This document shows positions 1-9,484 of a stretch of DNA of 64,000 nucleotides, piece after piece. Source of the stretch: Nocardioides sp. GY 10113 (GTDB taxonomy: Bacteria; Actinomycetota; Actinomycetes; Propionibacteriales; Nocardioidaceae). The notes below the pieces were generated by a model. That model was not told the DNA's origin. It saw only the letters and a list, made by a program, of their open reading frames with translations, and did no database searches. Each line of letters starts with the position of its first letter. The stretch's first letter is position 1. The position numbers and the translations under genes are program-made. The stretch covers positions 457,420 through 521,419 of the forward strand of contig NZ_STGK01000001.1 of the NCBI RefSeq assembly GCF_004919105.1, read 5' to 3'.

Positions 1-56
1 GCGGCGAGTTCACCGCCACCGGAGAGACTCCGCGCGTCTCGGGAGGGGATGAGTGA
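1..56 (+). CDS. nuoI: NADH-quinone oxidoreductase subunit I, 3' end only (probable)
   Basis: Only the last 17 codons are present, read from base 3 and ending in TGA at 54-56. The tail is polar and too short to identify by itself. The call rests on position: it directly precedes nuoJ with a one-base TGATG overlap, where nuoI, the ferredoxin-like subunit with two [4Fe-4S] clusters, normally lies in the 14-gene complex I operon. The 5' part is outside the window. Confidence 0.55.
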   Translation, partial: GEFTATGETPRVSGGDE

Positions 57-907
57 TGGTCGCGTTCTGGGTCCTGGCACCGATCATGGTGCTGGCCGCG
101 CTCGGCGTGCTGTTCGTGCACAAGGCGGTGCACGCGGCGATGCTGCTGGCCGTCGTGATGATCTCCCTGGCCGTGCTCTACGCCGGGCTCGACGCGCCCT
201 TCCTGTTCGCCGTGCAGATCATCGTCTACACCGGCGCGATCCTGATGCTCTTCCTGTTCGTGCTGATGCTGGTCGGCGTCGACGCGTCGGACTCCCTGGT
301 GGAGACGATCCCCGGGCAGCGGCTGCTGGCCTGGGTGATCGGCGGCGCGTTCGCGGTGGTGCTGCTGATCGGGCTGAGCCAGCTCGCCTTCGGCACCGCC
401 GTCGGCCTGGACGAGGCCAACGGCGAGGGCAACGTGCAGGCCCTGGCCAACCTGCTCTTCTCCCGCTACGTCTTCGCGTTCGAGGTGACCAGCGCGCTGC
501 TGATCACCGCCGCGGTCGGCGCCATGGTCCTGGCCCACCGCGAGCGGCTCACCCCGAAGGTGGGCCAGGCGGAACTGGCCGCGCAGCGGATGCGGGACTT
601 CACCGCGACCGGCAAGCCGCTGGGCCCGCTGCCCGCCCCCGGCGTCTACGCCCGGCACAACGCGGTGGACACGCCGGCGCTGCTGCCCGACGGCACCGCC
701 GCGTCGCTCTCGGTCTCCCGCGTGCTCGCGGCCCGCGGCACGATGCAGGGCGTCATGGCCGACGACGTCGAGGAGATGTCCGAACAGCTCGGGGCCGACC
801 CGTCGTCGATGCCGGATGCGAAGCAGGCGGGGAGCGAAGCGACCGGCGCCGGGCAATCGGGCAAGGGCGGGGTCACCGCCTCCAGCGAAGAGGACGTGCA
901 GGCATGA
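56..907 (+). CDS. nuoJ: NADH-quinone oxidoreductase subunit J (complex I membrane arm)
   Basis: NuoJ is a membrane-arm subunit of proton-pumping complex I, which passes electrons from NADH to menaquinone. The 283-residue protein has about five transmembrane helices in the first 170 residues, including the conserved stretch [20 protein letters not shown] hydrophilic tail of about 110 residues follows; it is longer than in the E. coli protein (about 184 residues) but usual in actinobacteria. ATG 56 is preferred because GGGAGGGG lies 7 bases upstream; GTG 53 is the alternative. It overlaps nuoI by one base and nuoK by 4 bp (ATGA), so translation is probably coupled. Confidence 0.93.
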   Translation: MVAFWVLAPIMVLAALGVLFVHKAVHAAMLLAVVMISLAVLYAGLDAPFLFAVQIIVYTGAILMLFLFVLMLVGVDASDSLVETIPGQRLLAWVIGGAFAVVLLIGLSQLAFGTAVGLDEANGEGNVQALANLLFSRYVFAFEVTSALLITAAVGAMVLAHRERLTPKVGQAELAAQRMRDFTATGKPLGPLPAPGVYARHNAVDTPALLPDGTAASLSVSRVLAARGTMQGVMADDVEEMSEQLGADPSSMPDAKQAGSEATGAGQSGKGGVTASSEEDVQA

Positions 908-1197
908 GCGAGTACATCGTCCTCTCGGCGATCCTGTTCACCATCGGCGCGATCGGCGTGCTGACCCGACGCAACGCGATCGTGGTCTTCATGTGCGTGG
1001 AGCTGATGCTCAACTCCTGCAACCTCGCGTTCGTCGCGTTCGCACACCAGAACGGGAACCTCGACGGCCAGATCGCGGCGTTCTTCGTGATGGTGGTCGC
1101 CGCCGCCGAGGTGGTGGTCGGTCTCGCGATCATCATGACCATCTTCCGCACCCGCCGCTCGGCCTCGGTCGACGACGCCAGCCTGCTGAAGTTCTGA
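904..1197 (+). CDS. nuoK: NADH-quinone oxidoreductase subunit K
   Basis: This 97-residue protein is all membrane: three hydrophobic helices. It carries the two conserved buried glutamates of the NuoK/MnhC family, in [13 protein letters not shown] and in the helix [12 protein letters not shown]. These belong to the hydrophilic axis that carries the proton-pumping signal through the membrane arm. The length matches the family (about 100 residues). The ATG overlaps the nuoJ stop as ATGA. Confidence 0.95.
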   Translation: MSEYIVLSAILFTIGAIGVLTRRNAIVVFMCVELMLNSCNLAFVAFAHQNGNLDGQIAAFFVMVVAAAEVVVGLAIIMTIFRTRRSASVDDASLLKF

Positions 1198-1207
1198 GGG
1201 GACGCCG

Positions 1208-3151
1208 ATGTCTGCACTCGTGTCACTGGCTAGCGCCGCCGAGACCCACGCACCGGTGGTCGCGCCTGTCGACGCCTCCGGGGCGTTCAGCCTGCTCTGG
1301 GTGGTCATCGCCCTGCCGCTCGCCGGCGCAGCGATCCTGCTGCTCGGCGGGAGGCTGACCGACGCCTGGGGCCACCTGCTCGGCACCGCCACCGCGTTCG
1401 GCTCGTTCGCGATCAGCCTGGTGCTCTTCATCCAGCTCCTCGGCCGCGCCGAGGACGACCGGCAGATCTCCCAGCACCTCTACACCTGGTTCTCCGCCGG
1501 CGACCTCGACGTCGGGATGGACCTGCTCTACGACCCGCTCTCCTCGCTGTTCCTGCTGCTGATCACCGGCGTCGGGTCGCTGATCTTCCTGTACTCCAAC
1601 GGGTACATGGCCCACGACCCGCGCCGGCGCCGGTTCTTCGCGTACCTGAACCTGTTCATGGCCGCGATGCTGATGCTGGTGCTGGCCGAGAACTACGTCG
1701 GGCTCTTCCTCGGCTGGGAGGGCGTCGGCCTGGCGTCGTACCTGCTGATCGGTTTCTGGCAGCACAAGCCGACCGCCGCGGCGGCCGCCAAGAAGGCCTT
1801 CGTGATGAACCGGGTCGGCGACATGGGCATGAGCCTCGGCATCTTCCTGATGTTCGTCACCTTCGGCAGCGTCAGCTTCACCACCATCAGCGAGCTGGCG
1901 CCCGGCGCCGAGGAGTCGACCCTGAACTGGATCGGCGTGCTGCTGCTGATCGGGGCCTGCGGCAAGTCCGCCCAGGTGCCGCTCCAGGCGTGGCTGCTCG
2001 ACGCGATGGAGGGCCCGACGCCGGTCTCGGCGCTGATCCACGCCGCGACCATGGTCACCGCCGGCGTCTACCTGGTCGTCCGGTCCAACTTCATCTTCGA
2101 GCTGGCGCCCACCGCACAGACGGTGGTGGTCATCGTCGCCACGGTCACCCTGCTCTGGGGAGCGATCCTCGGCTGCGCCAAGGACGACATCAAGAAGACG
2201 CTGGCCGGCTCCACGATGAGCCAGATCGGCTACATGATGCTCGGCGCCGGGCTCGGCGTGGCCGGCTACGCGTTCGCGATCTTCCACCTGCTCACCCACG
2301 GCTTCTTCAAGGCGAACATGTTCCTCGGCGCCGGCTCCGTGATGCACGGCATGGACGACGACGTCGACATGCGCCACTACGGAGCCCTGCGCAAGGCGAT
2401 GCCGATCACCTTCCTCACCTTCGCCATGGGCTACCTGGCGATCATCGGCTTCCCGGGCTTCTCCGGCTTCTGGTCCAAGGACAAGATCATCGAGGTCGCG
2501 CTCACCGAGAACTGGGTCGCCGGGACCTGCGCGCTGCTCGGCGCCGGCATCACCGGCTTCTACATGACCCGGCTGATGCTGATGACCTTCTTCGGCGAGA
2601 AGCGCTGGTCCGACGGCGTCCACCCGCACGAGAGCCCCGCGGTGATGACGATCCCGCTGATGGTGCTCGCGGCCCTCTCGGTCCTCGGCGGGCTGATGCT
2701 GCTCGGCGACTGGATCGTGGACTTCCTCAGCCCGGTGGTCGGCCACGCCGCGCACGAGGAACCGCCGCTCCCGGCGCTGGCGATCTCCGGCATCGCGGTG
2801 GCCGTGGTGGCCGTCGGCGTCCTCACGGCCTGGTGGTTCTTCGGCCGCCAGGCGGTGCCGCGCGAAGCCCCGCAGGAGGTCTCGTTCGTCACCCGCGCCG
2901 CCCGCGCCGACCTGTACGGCGACGCCATCAACGACACGCTGGTGGTGACGCCCGTGATGCGGACCGTGGACACCGCGGTCGCCGCCGACCACACGCTGGT
3001 CGACGGAGCCTTCGGCGGCGGGGGGACCGTGGTCACCGGCGTCGGCATCGGCCTACGCCGCCTGCAGACCGGCTACGTCCGCTCCTACGCCCTGTCCGTG
3101 CTCGTCGGAGCCCTGCTCCTCGTGCTGACCCTGGTGGCGGTGAACTGGTGA
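1208..3151 (+). CDS. nuoL: NADH-quinone oxidoreductase subunit L (antiporter-like proton pump)
   Basis: NuoL is the distal antiporter-like proton-pumping subunit of complex I. The 647-residue protein has the N-terminal proton_antipo_N segment (about residues 70-125), the main proton_antipo_M domain (about 130-430) and a C-terminal extension with the lateral helix. Diagnostic motifs are [22 protein letters not shown] with the conserved lysine near residue 253, and [14 protein letters not shown]. It starts 10 bases after nuoK and its stop overlaps the nuoM GTG. Nothing looks broken. Confidence 0.96.
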   Translation: MSALVSLASAAETHAPVVAPVDASGAFSLLWVVIALPLAGAAILLLGGRLTDAWGHLLGTATAFGSFAISLVLFIQLLGRAEDDRQISQHLYTWFSAGDLDVGMDLLYDPLSSLFLLLITGVGSLIFLYSNGYMAHDPRRRRFFAYLNLFMAAMLMLVLAENYVGLFLGWEGVGLASYLLIGFWQHKPTAAAAAKKAFVMNRVGDMGMSLGIFLMFVTFGSVSFTTISELAPGAEESTLNWIGVLLLIGACGKSAQVPLQAWLLDAMEGPTPVSALIHAATMVTAGVYLVVRSNFIFELAPTAQTVVVIVATVTLLWGAILGCAKDDIKKTLAGSTMSQIGYMMLGAGLGVAGYAFAIFHLLTHGFFKANMFLGAGSVMHGMDDDVDMRHYGALRKAMPITFLTFAMGYLAIIGFPGFSGFWSKDKIIEVALTENWVAGTCALLGAGITGFYMTRLMLMTFFGEKRWSDGVHPHESPAVMTIPLMVLAALSVLGGLMLLGDWIVDFLSPVVGHAAHEEPPLPALAISGIAVAVVAVGVLTAWWFFGRQAVPREAPQEVSFVTRAARADLYGDAINDTLVVTPVMRTVDTAVAADHTLVDGAFGGGGTVVTGVGIGLRRLQTGYVRSYALSVLVGALLLVLTLVAVNW

Positions 3152-4689
3152 ACGACTTCCCCATCCTCTCGGTGCTGGTCTGGCTGCCGCTGGTCGGCGC
3201 CGTCGTGGTGGCGCTCGCCCCCGCGGCACTGGCGCGGCAGCTCGGCCTCGTGGTCTCCCTGATCACCCTCGGGCTCGGCGCCGCGGTCGCGATCGGGTAC
3301 GAGGCCGACGGCGGCCGGCAGTTCACCGAGACCCACGACTGGATCTCGGCGTTCGGGGTGCACTACGCGCTCGGCGTCGACGGCCTGGGCCTGCTGATGG
3401 TGCTGCTCACCGTGCTGCTGGTGCCGATCGTGCTGGTCGCGGAGTGGCACGACGCCAGCGCCGACGGCACCGCGGGTCCCAAGGCGTACGTCGCCTGGGC
3501 GCTGGCCCTCGAGGCGCTGGCGCTGGCGGTCTTCTGCGCCACGGACGTCTTCCTGTTCTACGTGGTCTTCGAGGCGACCCTGATCCCCGCCTACTTCCTG
3601 GTCGGCGGGTTCGGTCGCCCCGGTCGCGGCAGCGCGGCGCTGAAGTTCCTGATCTTCCAGCTCGCGGGCGGCCTGGTGCTGCTGGCGTCGGTGGTCGGGC
3701 TCTACGTGGTCTCCGCGCAGGCCGGCACGCCGTCGTACCTGCTCGGCGACCTGGAGCAGCTGGACATCCCGACCGATGTCGGGCGCTGGCTCTTCGTCGG
3801 CTTCTTCGTGGCGTTCGCGGTGAAGGCGCCGCTGTTCCCGGTGCACACCTGGCTGGCCGACACCACTGAGAAGGCGACCCCCGGCACCTCGGTGCTGCTG
3901 GTCTGCGTCCTCGACAAGATCGGCACCTTCGGCATGCTCCGCTTCTGCCTGGGGATCTTCCCCGAGGCCTCGGAGTGGGCCACCCCCGTGGTGATCACCC
4001 TCGCGCTGATCTCGATCGTGTACGGCGCCCTGCTGGCGATCGGCCAGGACGACGTCCTGCGCCTGGTCGGCCTCACCTCGCTGAGCCACTTCGGCCTGAT
4101 CACGCTGGGCATCTTCGCCTTCACCAGCCAGGGCGGCACCGGAGCGATCCTCTACATGGTCAACCACGGCCTGGGCACCGCGGTGCTCTTCCTGACCGCC
4201 GGCTACGCGATCAAGCGCAGCGGCACCACGCTGATCAGCGGCATGGGCGGGCTGGAGAAGGTCGCGCCGGTGCTCGCGGGCCTGTTCCTGGTCGCCGGTC
4301 TGGCCACGCTGGGACTGCCCGGCCTGAGCCCGTTCGTCTCGGAGTTCATGGTCCTGCTGGCGGCGTTCGACTACCACTGGTGGGTCGGCCTGGTCGCGGT
4401 GACCGCGATCGTGCTCGCCGCGGTCTACGTCCTCTGGCTCTACCAGCGGTCCTTCACCGGGCCGACGCCCGACCGGTTCGACGACGTGTCGGACCTGGGC
4501 GTGCGCGAGGTCGGGGCGGTCGCGCCGCTGGTGCTGGCCCTCGTGCTGCTCGGGTTCTACCCGGCCCCGATGCTCGACGTCGCCGACCCGATGGTCGCCG
4601 ACCTGTTCTCGCAGATCGGCGTGAGCGACGACCAACCGACCGTGGTCCAGGTGGAACCAGCCGGTGACGGCGTGGAGGAGGCGCACTGA
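3148..4689 (+). CDS. nuoM: NADH-quinone oxidoreductase subunit M (antiporter-like proton pump)
   Basis: This is the second antiporter-like subunit, 513 residues with about 14 predicted helices. The proton_antipo_M core includes [20 protein letters not shown] (lysine near residue 226), the Streptomyces/Nocardioides form of this loop, and a second buried lysine in the helix with [15 protein letters not shown] chose GTG 3148 because it overlaps the nuoL stop as GTGA and the protein then begins with the first hydrophobic helix; longer upstream reading in this frame is the shadow of nuoL. The stop overlaps nuoN by one base. Confidence 0.95.
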   Translation: MNDFPILSVLVWLPLVGAVVVALAPAALARQLGLVVSLITLGLGAAVAIGYEADGGRQFTETHDWISAFGVHYALGVDGLGLLMVLLTVLLVPIVLVAEWHDASADGTAGPKAYVAWALALEALALAVFCATDVFLFYVVFEATLIPAYFLVGGFGRPGRGSAALKFLIFQLAGGLVLLASVVGLYVVSAQAGTPSYLLGDLEQLDIPTDVGRWLFVGFFVAFAVKAPLFPVHTWLADTTEKATPGTSVLLVCVLDKIGTFGMLRFCLGIFPEASEWATPVVITLALISIVYGALLAIGQDDVLRLVGLTSLSHFGLITLGIFAFTSQGGTGAILYMVNHGLGTAVLFLTAGYAIKRSGTTLISGMGGLEKVAPVLAGLFLVAGLATLGLPGLSPFVSEFMVLLAAFDYHWWVGLVAVTAIVLAAVYVLWLYQRSFTGPTPDRFDDVSDLGVREVGAVAPLVLALVLLGFYPAPMLDVADPMVADLFSQIGVSDDQPTVVQVEPAGDGVEEAH

Positions 4690-6290
4690 TGGAGTTCACC
4701 AAGCCCACCCTGGAGTACGCCGAGCTGATGCCGCTGCTCGTGGTGTTCGGCGCCGCCTGCCTCGGCGTGCTGGTCGAGGCGTTCCTGCCCCGCGGGGTCC
4801 GCCGGGCCGCGCAGCTGGTCGTCACGCTCGGCGGACTGGTCGGCGCGCTGGTCGTCACCGTCGTGGTCGGCCGCGGCCTGGACGGGCACGAGGGCGCCGC
4901 GGGTCAGGCGGCCAAGGGCCTGGTCGGAGCCGAGGGCAGCGTGATCGTCGACGGCCCGACGGTCTACCTGTGGGGTCTGGTCCTCGTCTTCGCCATCGCC
5001 GGCGCGCTGCTGTTCTCCGAGCGCCGGCTGGAGGGCGGTGTCTCCGGCTTCGCCGGCCAGGCGGCGGCCCTGCCGGGCACCGAGGCCGAGCGCGAGGCCT
5101 CCACGAAGGGCCTCGAGCACACCGAGGTCTACCCGCTGATGCTCTTCGCGACCGGCGGCATGTTGCTCTTCCCGGCCTCGGGCGACCTGCTGGTGATGTT
5201 CGTGGCGCTCGAGGTGCTCTCGCTGCCGCTCTACCTGCTCTGCGGGCTGGCGCGCCGCCGCCGCCTGCTCAGCCAGGAGGCCGCGATGAAGTACTTCCTG
5301 CTCGGCGCGTTCTCCTCCGGCTTCTTCCTCTACGGCGCCGCGCTGGTCTACGGGTACTCGGGCGCGATGGACTTCGCCGGGATCAACGCCGCCATCCGCG
5401 CGGGGGCCGCCAACGAGGGCCTGCTGCTGGCCGGCATCGCGCTGCTGTCGGTGGGCCTGCTGTTCAAGGTGGGCGCGGTGCCGTTCCACTCCTGGACCCC
5501 GGACGTCTACCAGGGCGCCCCGACCGCGGTGACGGCCTTCATGGCGGCCGGCACCAAGATCGCCGCCTTCGGCGCGATGGCCCGGCTGCTCTACGTGGCC
5601 TTCGACGGCGAGCGCTGGAGCTGGCAGCCGATGCTGTGGGTGGTCGCCATCCTCAGCATGGTGGTCGGCGCGATGCTGGCGATCCCGCAGACCGACGTGA
5701 AGCGGATGCTCGCCTACTCCTCGGTGGCGCACAGCGGCTTCATCCTCACCGGTGTGCTGGGTGCGCAGAGCGCCGGGTTGCTGGCCGAGGGCCAGTACTC
5801 CGCGCTGGACGGCGTGCTGTTCTACCTGACCGCGTACGGCTTCTCGATGGTCGGCGCGTTCGCGATCGTGACCCTGGTCCGCGACGCCGGGGGCGAGGCC
5901 ACCGGCTTCGGCCACTGGGCCGGCCTGGGCAAGCGGTCGCCGCTGGTGGCGGGCGCCTTCGCGTTCTTCCTGCTGTCGATGGCCGGGATCCCGCTCACGG
6001 CCGGGTTCATCGGCAAGTGGGCCGTCTTCACCTCGGCGATGTCGGCCGGCGCCTGGCCCGTGGTGCTGGTGGCGATCGCGTCGAGCATCATCGCGGTGTT
6101 CTTCTACGTCCGCTACGTGCGCCTGATGTTCTTCAGCGACGCCGAGCCGCACGAGGAGGGCGCGGTCGTGATCGCCTCGCCGTTCACCACGGTCACCGTC
6201 GGGGTGTGCCTGCTGGCGACGCTCCTGCTGGGCGTCGTACCGGGGCCGGTGCTCGACCTCGTGGTGGGTACGGGAGACTTCATCAGGTGA
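4689..6290 (+). CDS. nuoN: NADH-quinone oxidoreductase subunit N (antiporter-like proton pump)
   Basis: The last subunit of the complex I operon, 533 residues, has about 14 helices and the motif LFKVGAVPFHSWTPDVYQGA with its conserved lysine. PQTDVKRMLAYSSVAHSGF is also family-typical. A hydrophilic insertion at about residues 110-140, rich in Ala, Gly and Glu, separates early helices and appears lineage-specific. It overlaps nuoM by one base (TGATG), and its stop codon overlaps the start of the polyprenyl diphosphate synthase, so the quinone tail enzyme is probably on the same transcript. Confidence 0.95.
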   Translation: MEFTKPTLEYAELMPLLVVFGAACLGVLVEAFLPRGVRRAAQLVVTLGGLVGALVVTVVVGRGLDGHEGAAGQAAKGLVGAEGSVIVDGPTVYLWGLVLVFAIAGALLFSERRLEGGVSGFAGQAAALPGTEAEREASTKGLEHTEVYPLMLFATGGMLLFPASGDLLVMFVALEVLSLPLYLLCGLARRRRLLSQEAAMKYFLLGAFSSGFFLYGAALVYGYSGAMDFAGINAAIRAGAANEGLLLAGIALLSVGLLFKVGAVPFHSWTPDVYQGAPTAVTAFMAAGTKIAAFGAMARLLYVAFDGERWSWQPMLWVVAILSMVVGAMLAIPQTDVKRMLAYSSVAHSGFILTGVLGAQSAGLLAEGQYSALDGVLFYLTAYGFSMVGAFAIVTLVRDAGGEATGFGHWAGLGKRSPLVAGAFAFFLLSMAGIPLTAGFIGKWAVFTSAMSAGAWPVVLVAIASSIIAVFFYVRYVRLMFFSDAEPHEEGAVVIASPFTTVTVGVCLLATLLLGVVPGPVLDLVVGTGDFIR

Positions 6291-7330
6291 CCCCTCCTGT
6301 TCAGGACCGACCGGCGCCCGAGGCCACGGCCGAGCTGGCGCTGCCCATCGACGACGCCGACCTGGCGAAGCGCCTGCGCGAGCGGCTCGCGGAGGTGGAG
6401 ACGGCGCTGTTCGAGCACGCGACCAGCCGGGCGCCGTTCGTCACCGAGGCGGCCCGGCACCTGCTGGCCGCGGGCGGCAAGCGGTTCCGGCCGCTGCTGG
6501 TGCTGCTGGCCGCCGAGGCGGGCCCCCGCCCGGACGCCGAGGAGGTGCTGACGGCGGCCAGCGTCGTGGAGATCACCCACGTGGGCTCGCTCTACCACGA
6601 CGACGTGATGGACGAGGCCGACCTGCGCCGCGGCGCGGACTCGGCGAACTCGCGGTGGGACAACCTGGTCGCGATCCTGACCGGCGACTTCCTGTTCGCC
6701 AAGTCCTCGGAGCTGACCTCGCGGCTCGGGCCCGACGCGGTGCGAATCCAGGCCGAGACCTTCACCCGCCTGGTGGAGGGCCAGATCCTGGAGACCGTCG
6801 AGCCGGGGCCCGACGAGGACGCGCTGGCGCACTACCTCGAGGTGGTCGCCGGCAAGACCGGCTCGCTGATCGCGACGTCGGCCCACTACGGCGCGCTGTT
6901 CTCCGGCGCGGAGCCGGAGGTGGTCACCGCGCTGACCGAGTACGGCGAGCTCGTCGGCACCGCCTTCCAGCTCTCCGACGACATCCTCGACATCGCCTCG
7001 GAGAGCGAGGAGTCCGGCAAGACCCCGGGCACCGACCTGCGCGAGGGCGTGCCGACGCTGCCGGTGCTGATCGCGCGCGCCTCCACCGACCCCGCCGACG
7101 CCCGGCTGCTGGAGCTGCTCGACCCGCAGAGGACCGACCTGGCCGCCGACGCCGAGGCCCACGCCGAGGCCCTCGAGCTGCTCCGCAAGCACCCGGCGAT
7201 GGACGAGGCCCAGGCCTACGTGGTCGCCCGGGCGCAGGAGGCCAAGCAGCTGCTGGCGGTGCTGCCGCAGGGTTCGGTGCGTGCCGCGCTGGAGGCCTTC
7301 GCCGACGTGGTGGCGATCCGCTCGGCCTGA
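6287..7330 (+). CDS. Polyprenyl diphosphate synthase (menaquinone side chain, probable)
   Basis: A trans-prenyltransferase of the IspA/HepB class that adds isopentenyl diphosphate units to an allylic primer. The 347-residue protein has both aspartate-rich metal sites: the first is LYHDDVMDEADLRR, the second LSDDILDI. The upstream GGKRFRPLL motif binds isopentenyl diphosphate. Product length cannot be read directly. Placement behind nuoN, with a GTGA overlap of its GTG start and the nuoN stop, suggests the octa- or nonaprenyl tail of menaquinone, the substrate of complex I. A role in other polyprenyl lipids is possible. Confidence 0.9.
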   Translation: MTPPVQDRPAPEATAELALPIDDADLAKRLRERLAEVETALFEHATSRAPFVTEAARHLLAAGGKRFRPLLVLLAAEAGPRPDAEEVLTAASVVEITHVGSLYHDDVMDEADLRRGADSANSRWDNLVAILTGDFLFAKSSELTSRLGPDAVRIQAETFTRLVEGQILETVEPGPDEDALAHYLEVVAGKTGSLIATSAHYGALFSGAEPEVVTALTEYGELVGTAFQLSDDILDIASESEESGKTPGTDLREGVPTLPVLIARASTDPADARLLELLDPQRTDLAADAEAHAEALELLRKHPAMDEAQAYVVARAQEAKQLLAVLPQGSVRAALEAFADVVAIRSA

Positions 7331-7372
7331 TCCGCCGCGTGCCGGCGGTGGGCGTCGTCGGGCCTGAGCCTG

Positions 7373-8281
7373 CTAGGCGGCGGTCGCCTCGGCGACCATC
7401 GCGAGCTGGGTCCTGCGGTAGCGCAGCGCCTCCCAGGTGAAGAGCGTCAGCGCGAGCCAGACGAGGACGAACCCGATCCAGCGGCCGGGGGGCATGTGCT
7501 CGCCGATCACCGTGATCCCGAGGGTGAACTGCAGGATCGGTGCGAGGTACTGGATCAGGCCCAGCGAGGTGAGTGAGATGCGCGTCGCCGCGGCACCGAA
7601 GAAGAGCAACGGCACGGCCGTGACGACCCCGGTGGACAGCAGCAGCGCGACGTGCGCGGGGCCCTCCCCGGCGAGGTGCGCCCCGCCGCCGGCGCCGAGC
7701 ACGGCGAGGTAGGCCAGCGCGAAGGGCGCCATGACGGAGGTCTCGAACGCCAGGCTCTCGACGGCGCCCGCGCCGGCCGTCTTCTTGGCCAGGCCGTAGG
7801 TGCCGAAGGAGAAGGCCAGCACCAGGGCGACGTACGGCGGCCGCCCGTAGTCGACGGTGAGCACGACCACCGCGGCGAACCCGATGCTCAGGGCCAGCCA
7901 CTGGCCCGGGCGCAGCCGTTCGCCGAGGATGAGCACGCCCATCAGCACGGTCACCAGCGGGTTGATGAAGTAGCCGAGCGAGGTCTCGACGACCCGGCCG
8001 GTGTTGACCCCGAAGATGTAGGTGCCCCAGTTGACGGTGATCGTCACCGCTCCCACCACGAGGAGCAGAGTCGTACGGCGGTCGTCGAGGATCGCGCGGA
8101 TCTGCGGCAGGTGCCGGGTGGCCAGCACCACCAGGCCCATGGTCAGCGCCGACCAGACGATCCGGTGGGCGAGGATCTCGACCGGGCCGCTGGGCTCGAG
8201 CAGCGGCCAGTAGAGCGGGAAGAGTCCCCAGAGGAGGTAGCTGACCACCCCGAACAGCAGCCCCCGGCGCGACTCCGACAC
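7373..8281 (-). CDS. rarD: EamA-family transporter, RarD-like
   Basis: A 302-residue protein with ten hydrophobic helices, arranged as the tandem five-helix EamA repeat of the drug/metabolite transporter superfamily. The N-terminus, RRGLLFGVVSYLLWGLFPLY, is characteristic of the RarD subgroup (chloramphenicol-sensitive protein family), whose substrates are poorly known. It starts with GTG at 8281 and runs convergent to the polyprenyl synthase. A strong hairpin separates it from korB upstream, so it is probably transcribed separately. Confidence 0.85.
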   Translation of the reverse strand: MSESRRGLLFGVVSYLLWGLFPLYWPLLEPSGPVEILAHRIVWSALTMGLVVLATRHLPQIRAILDDRRTTLLLVVGAVTITVNWGTYIFGVNTGRVVETSLGYFINPLVTVLMGVLILGERLRPGQWLALSIGFAAVVVLTVDYGRPPYVALVLAFSFGTYGLAKKTAGAGAVESLAFETSVMAPFALAYLAVLGAGGGAHLAGEGPAHVALLLSTGVVTAVPLLFFGAAATRISLTSLGLIQYLAPILQFTLGITVIGEHMPPGRWIGFVLVWLALTLFTWEALRYRRTQLAMVAEATAA

Positions 8282-8303
8282 CGCGTCAGCATAGGTGCCG
8301 ACG

Positions 8304-8340
8304 CACGCGGGCCCCGTCCGTGGTGGACGGGGCCCGCGTG
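8304..8340 (-). terminator. Strong hairpin after korB
   Basis: A perfect 16-bp inverted repeat (arms 8304-8319 and 8325-8340, loop GTGGT) lies 23 bases beyond the korB stop and before the rarD start. There is no clear T-tract, as is common for actinobacterial terminators. It probably ends the korA-korB transcript. Confidence 0.7.
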
Positions 8341-8362
8341 GCGGTACGGCGTGGCGGTCGGA

Positions 8363-9484
8363 TCAGGCGACGGTCCAGGTGTCGCCGGCGCTGATCAGCG
8401 CCGCCAGGCGCTCCTCGGCGCTGCCCGCGGAGGCGGCCTGGGCGTGCGCCACCTGGGCGCGCGCCTGGTCGTCGTACGTCGGCTTCTCGACCTGGCGGAA
8501 GATCCCGATCGGCGAGCGGTTCAGGTAGCCGGCGTCGGTGAGCCGGCTGATCGCGAACGCCTGGGAGGGGTCGGGGTCGGCGGCGTCGTGGACCAGCAGG
8601 TCCTCGACCGCCACCGAGGCGGTGTCGACCACCTCGACGCTGCCCCCGGCGGTCCGGACCAGCGCCTTGTCGCCCAGCCCGGTCTCGTCGTCGCGGACGC
8701 CGAAGGTGATCGGCTGGCCGTCCACGAGCGGGATCACGGCGTGCTGGGCGGAGTCGCGGTCGAAGTCGCCCATGCCCTTGATCGCGTCGAACGCGCCGTC
8801 GTTGAAGATCGGGCAGTTCTGGTAGATCTCGACGAGCGAGGTGCCCCGGTGGGCGGCCGCCGCGGCGAGCACCGAGGTGAGGTGCTTGCGGTCGGAGTCG
8901 ATGGTCCGGGCCACGAAGGTCGCCTCGGCGCCGAGCGCCAGGGAGACCGGGTTGAACGGGTTGTCGATCGAGCCGACCGGGGTCGACTTGGTCACCTTGC
9001 CGGTCTCGGAGGTGGGGGAGTACTGCCCCTTGGTCAGGCCGTAGATCCGGTTGTTGAACAGCAGGATCGTCATGTTCACGTTGCGGCGCAGCGCGTGGAT
9101 CAGGTGGTTGCCGCCGATCGAGAGCGCGTCGCCGTCGCCGGTGACCACCCAGACCGACAGGTCCTCGCGCGCGGTCGCGATGCCGGTGGCGATCGACGGC
9201 GCGCGCCCGTGGATGGAGTGCATGCCGTAGGTGTCGAGGTAGTACGGGAAGCGCGAGCTGCAGCCGATCCCGGAGACGAAGACGATGTTCTCGCGACGCA
9301 GGCCGAGGTCGGGCAGGAAGGACTGGACGGCCTTGAGCACGGCGTAGTCGCCGCAGCCGGGGCACCAGCGGACCTCCTGGTCGCTGGAGAACTCCTTGGC
9401 GGTCTGGGTCTGGCCCTCGGCCAGCGCCGGGACGCCGTCGGTGCCGGCGCGCAGCACGGGCAGGGGAAGATCGGTGGTGCTCAT
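8363..9484 (-). CDS. korB: 2-oxoacid:ferredoxin oxidoreductase, beta subunit
   Basis: The thiamine-diphosphate subunit of a ferredoxin-linked 2-oxoacid (probably 2-oxoglutarate) oxidoreductase. The 373 residues include WCPGCGDYAV with Cys41 and Cys44, and the thiamine site GDGDALSIGGNH (GDGD at 116-119, Asn126). Substrate is inferred from actinobacterial KorAB; pyruvate cannot be excluded. It overlaps the alpha subunit by 4 bp (ATGA), the normal operon order alpha then beta. In mycobacteria KorAB feeds an alternative TCA route that matters during fatty-acid growth. Confidence 0.92.
   Translation of the reverse strand: MSTTDLPLPVLRAGTDGVPALAEGQTQTAKEFSSDQEVRWCPGCGDYAVLKAVQSFLPDLGLRRENIVFVSGIGCSSRFPYYLDTYGMHSIHGRAPSIATGIATAREDLSVWVVTGDGDALSIGGNHLIHALRRNVNMTILLFNNRIYGLTKGQYSPTSETGKVTKSTPVGSIDNPFNPVSLALGAEATFVARTIDSDRKHLTSVLAAAAAHRGTSLVEIYQNCPIFNDGAFDAIKGMGDFDRDSAQHAVIPLVDGQPITFGVRDDETGLGDKALVRTAGGSVEVVDTASVAVEDLLVHDAADPDPSQAFAISRLTDAGYLNRSPIGIFRQVEKPTYDDQARAQVAHAQAASAGSAEERLAALISAGDTWTVA

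Noticed and set aside
1223..2992. Long open frames opposite nuoL, nuoM and other core genes on the minus strand
   Set aside because: They arise from extreme G/C preference at codon third positions. Their products are low-complexity Arg/Gly/His/Asp-rich and show no family motif.
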